Origin: Methanosarcina sp. UBA5
GTDB lineage: Archaea > Halobacteriota > Methanosarcinia > Methanosarcinales > Methanosarcinaceae
Length of the DNA: 5,371 nt
Direction of reading: 5' to 3'
Assembly: GCF_002505485.1 (NCBI RefSeq)
Contig: NZ_DAVG01000032.1
Location: 9,979-15,349, forward strand
The notes under the pieces are model-generated. The model had not been told where the DNA came from and did not search any database. It worked only from the letters and a program-made list of their open reading frames with translations. The position numbers and the translations under genes are program-made. How positions within the stretch are numbered: position 1 is the first letter of the stretch; each line of letters opens with the position of its first letter. Shown here in pieces: positions 5,244 to 5,371 of the stretch.

Positions 5244-5371
5244 GCCGAAAGGGGATGATTTACCTACAAGCTTTTCAAAAAAATGCCCGAGTGCAAACCT
5301 TTTGGGAAAAGGTTTGATCGAAAATTGCTAAATGTTTGAATTTGGGAATCTTATCCCCAAACCCTATCGGC
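5244..5371. repeat. Nested inverted-repeat element, possibly cut by the window end
   Basis: The outer arms are GCCGA (5244-5248) with TCGGC (5367-5371), and GGGGAT (5251-5256) with ATCCCC (5353-5358). Inside lies a perfect 10-bp hairpin, CAAACCTTTT (5294-5303) and AAAAGGTTTG (5307-5316), with a GGG loop. No convincing protein is encoded. The layout suggests a MITE-like or other dispersed intergenic element of the kind common in Methanosarcina genomes, or a structured RNA. The family cannot be named from this sequence alone. Apart from this and the hairpin to its left, the 290 bases upstream of xpb hold nothing else I can support. Confidence 0.45.

Noticed and set aside
5283..5339. Short frame starting MPECKPFGKRFD in the right intergenic region
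   Set aside because: It has only 18 codons, its middle is made of the perfect hairpin, and it has no ribosome binding site; it is best seen as part of the repeat element.
1..5371. CRISPR array, tRNA, rRNA or transposase genes
   Set aside because: No regularly spaced identical repeats with unique spacers, no cloverleaf sequence and no transposase-like protein could be found on either strand.

Overview
The window looks like chromosomal DNA from a methanogenic archaeon of the Methanosarcina type. The reasons are an archaeal XPB helicase next to its partner nuclease Bax1, a DUF114/SDH-type membrane serine protease, AT-rich intergenic DNA with archaeal TATA boxes, a probably leaderless gene, and long intergenic stretches with hairpins. 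The genus is inferred from protein style and base composition; no marker gene is present to prove it.

Layout. Positions 1-235 are non-coding and hold an imperfect tandem repeat and candidate TATA boxes. On the + strand, 236-553 encodes a small multidrug resistance (SMR) family exporter of the Gdx/SugE guanidinium type, and 658-1638 encodes a ClpP-fold membrane-anchored protease-like protein (DUF114/SDH_sah). A convergent AT-rich gap (1639-1797) follows. On the - strand there is a two-gene operon read from right to left: the XPB/Rad25-type superfamily 2 helicase (5080 to 3575), then Bax1 (DUF790), a PD-(D/E)XK-like endonuclease (to 1798). A palindromic TATA box sits about 26 bases before the XPB ATG. 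Positions 5121-5371 are non-coding and hold two strong hairpin structures that look like dispersed intergenic elements.

How the genes work together. XPB and Bax1 are a known archaeal helicase-nuclease pair linked to nucleotide excision repair: XPB opens DNA and Bax1 incises it. The exporter and the protease have no evident link to them or to each other.

Main points of interest. (1) The first ATG of the Bax1 frame (3414) is not its true start. The frame stays open for 58 more codons with clear Bax1 N-terminal sequence and contains no ATG, GTG or TTG there. The best start is a CTG at 3588, eight bases after a perfect GGAGG, overlapping the end of XPB by 14 bases. (2) XPB carries an extra charged C-terminal tail made of three 10-residue units, encoded by an in-phase 30-bp tandem repeat that ends just before the Bax1 ribosome binding site. 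(3) Bax1 has several charged, low-complexity segments of its own. I see no wholly new system; the novelty is in how this pair is expressed and elaborated.
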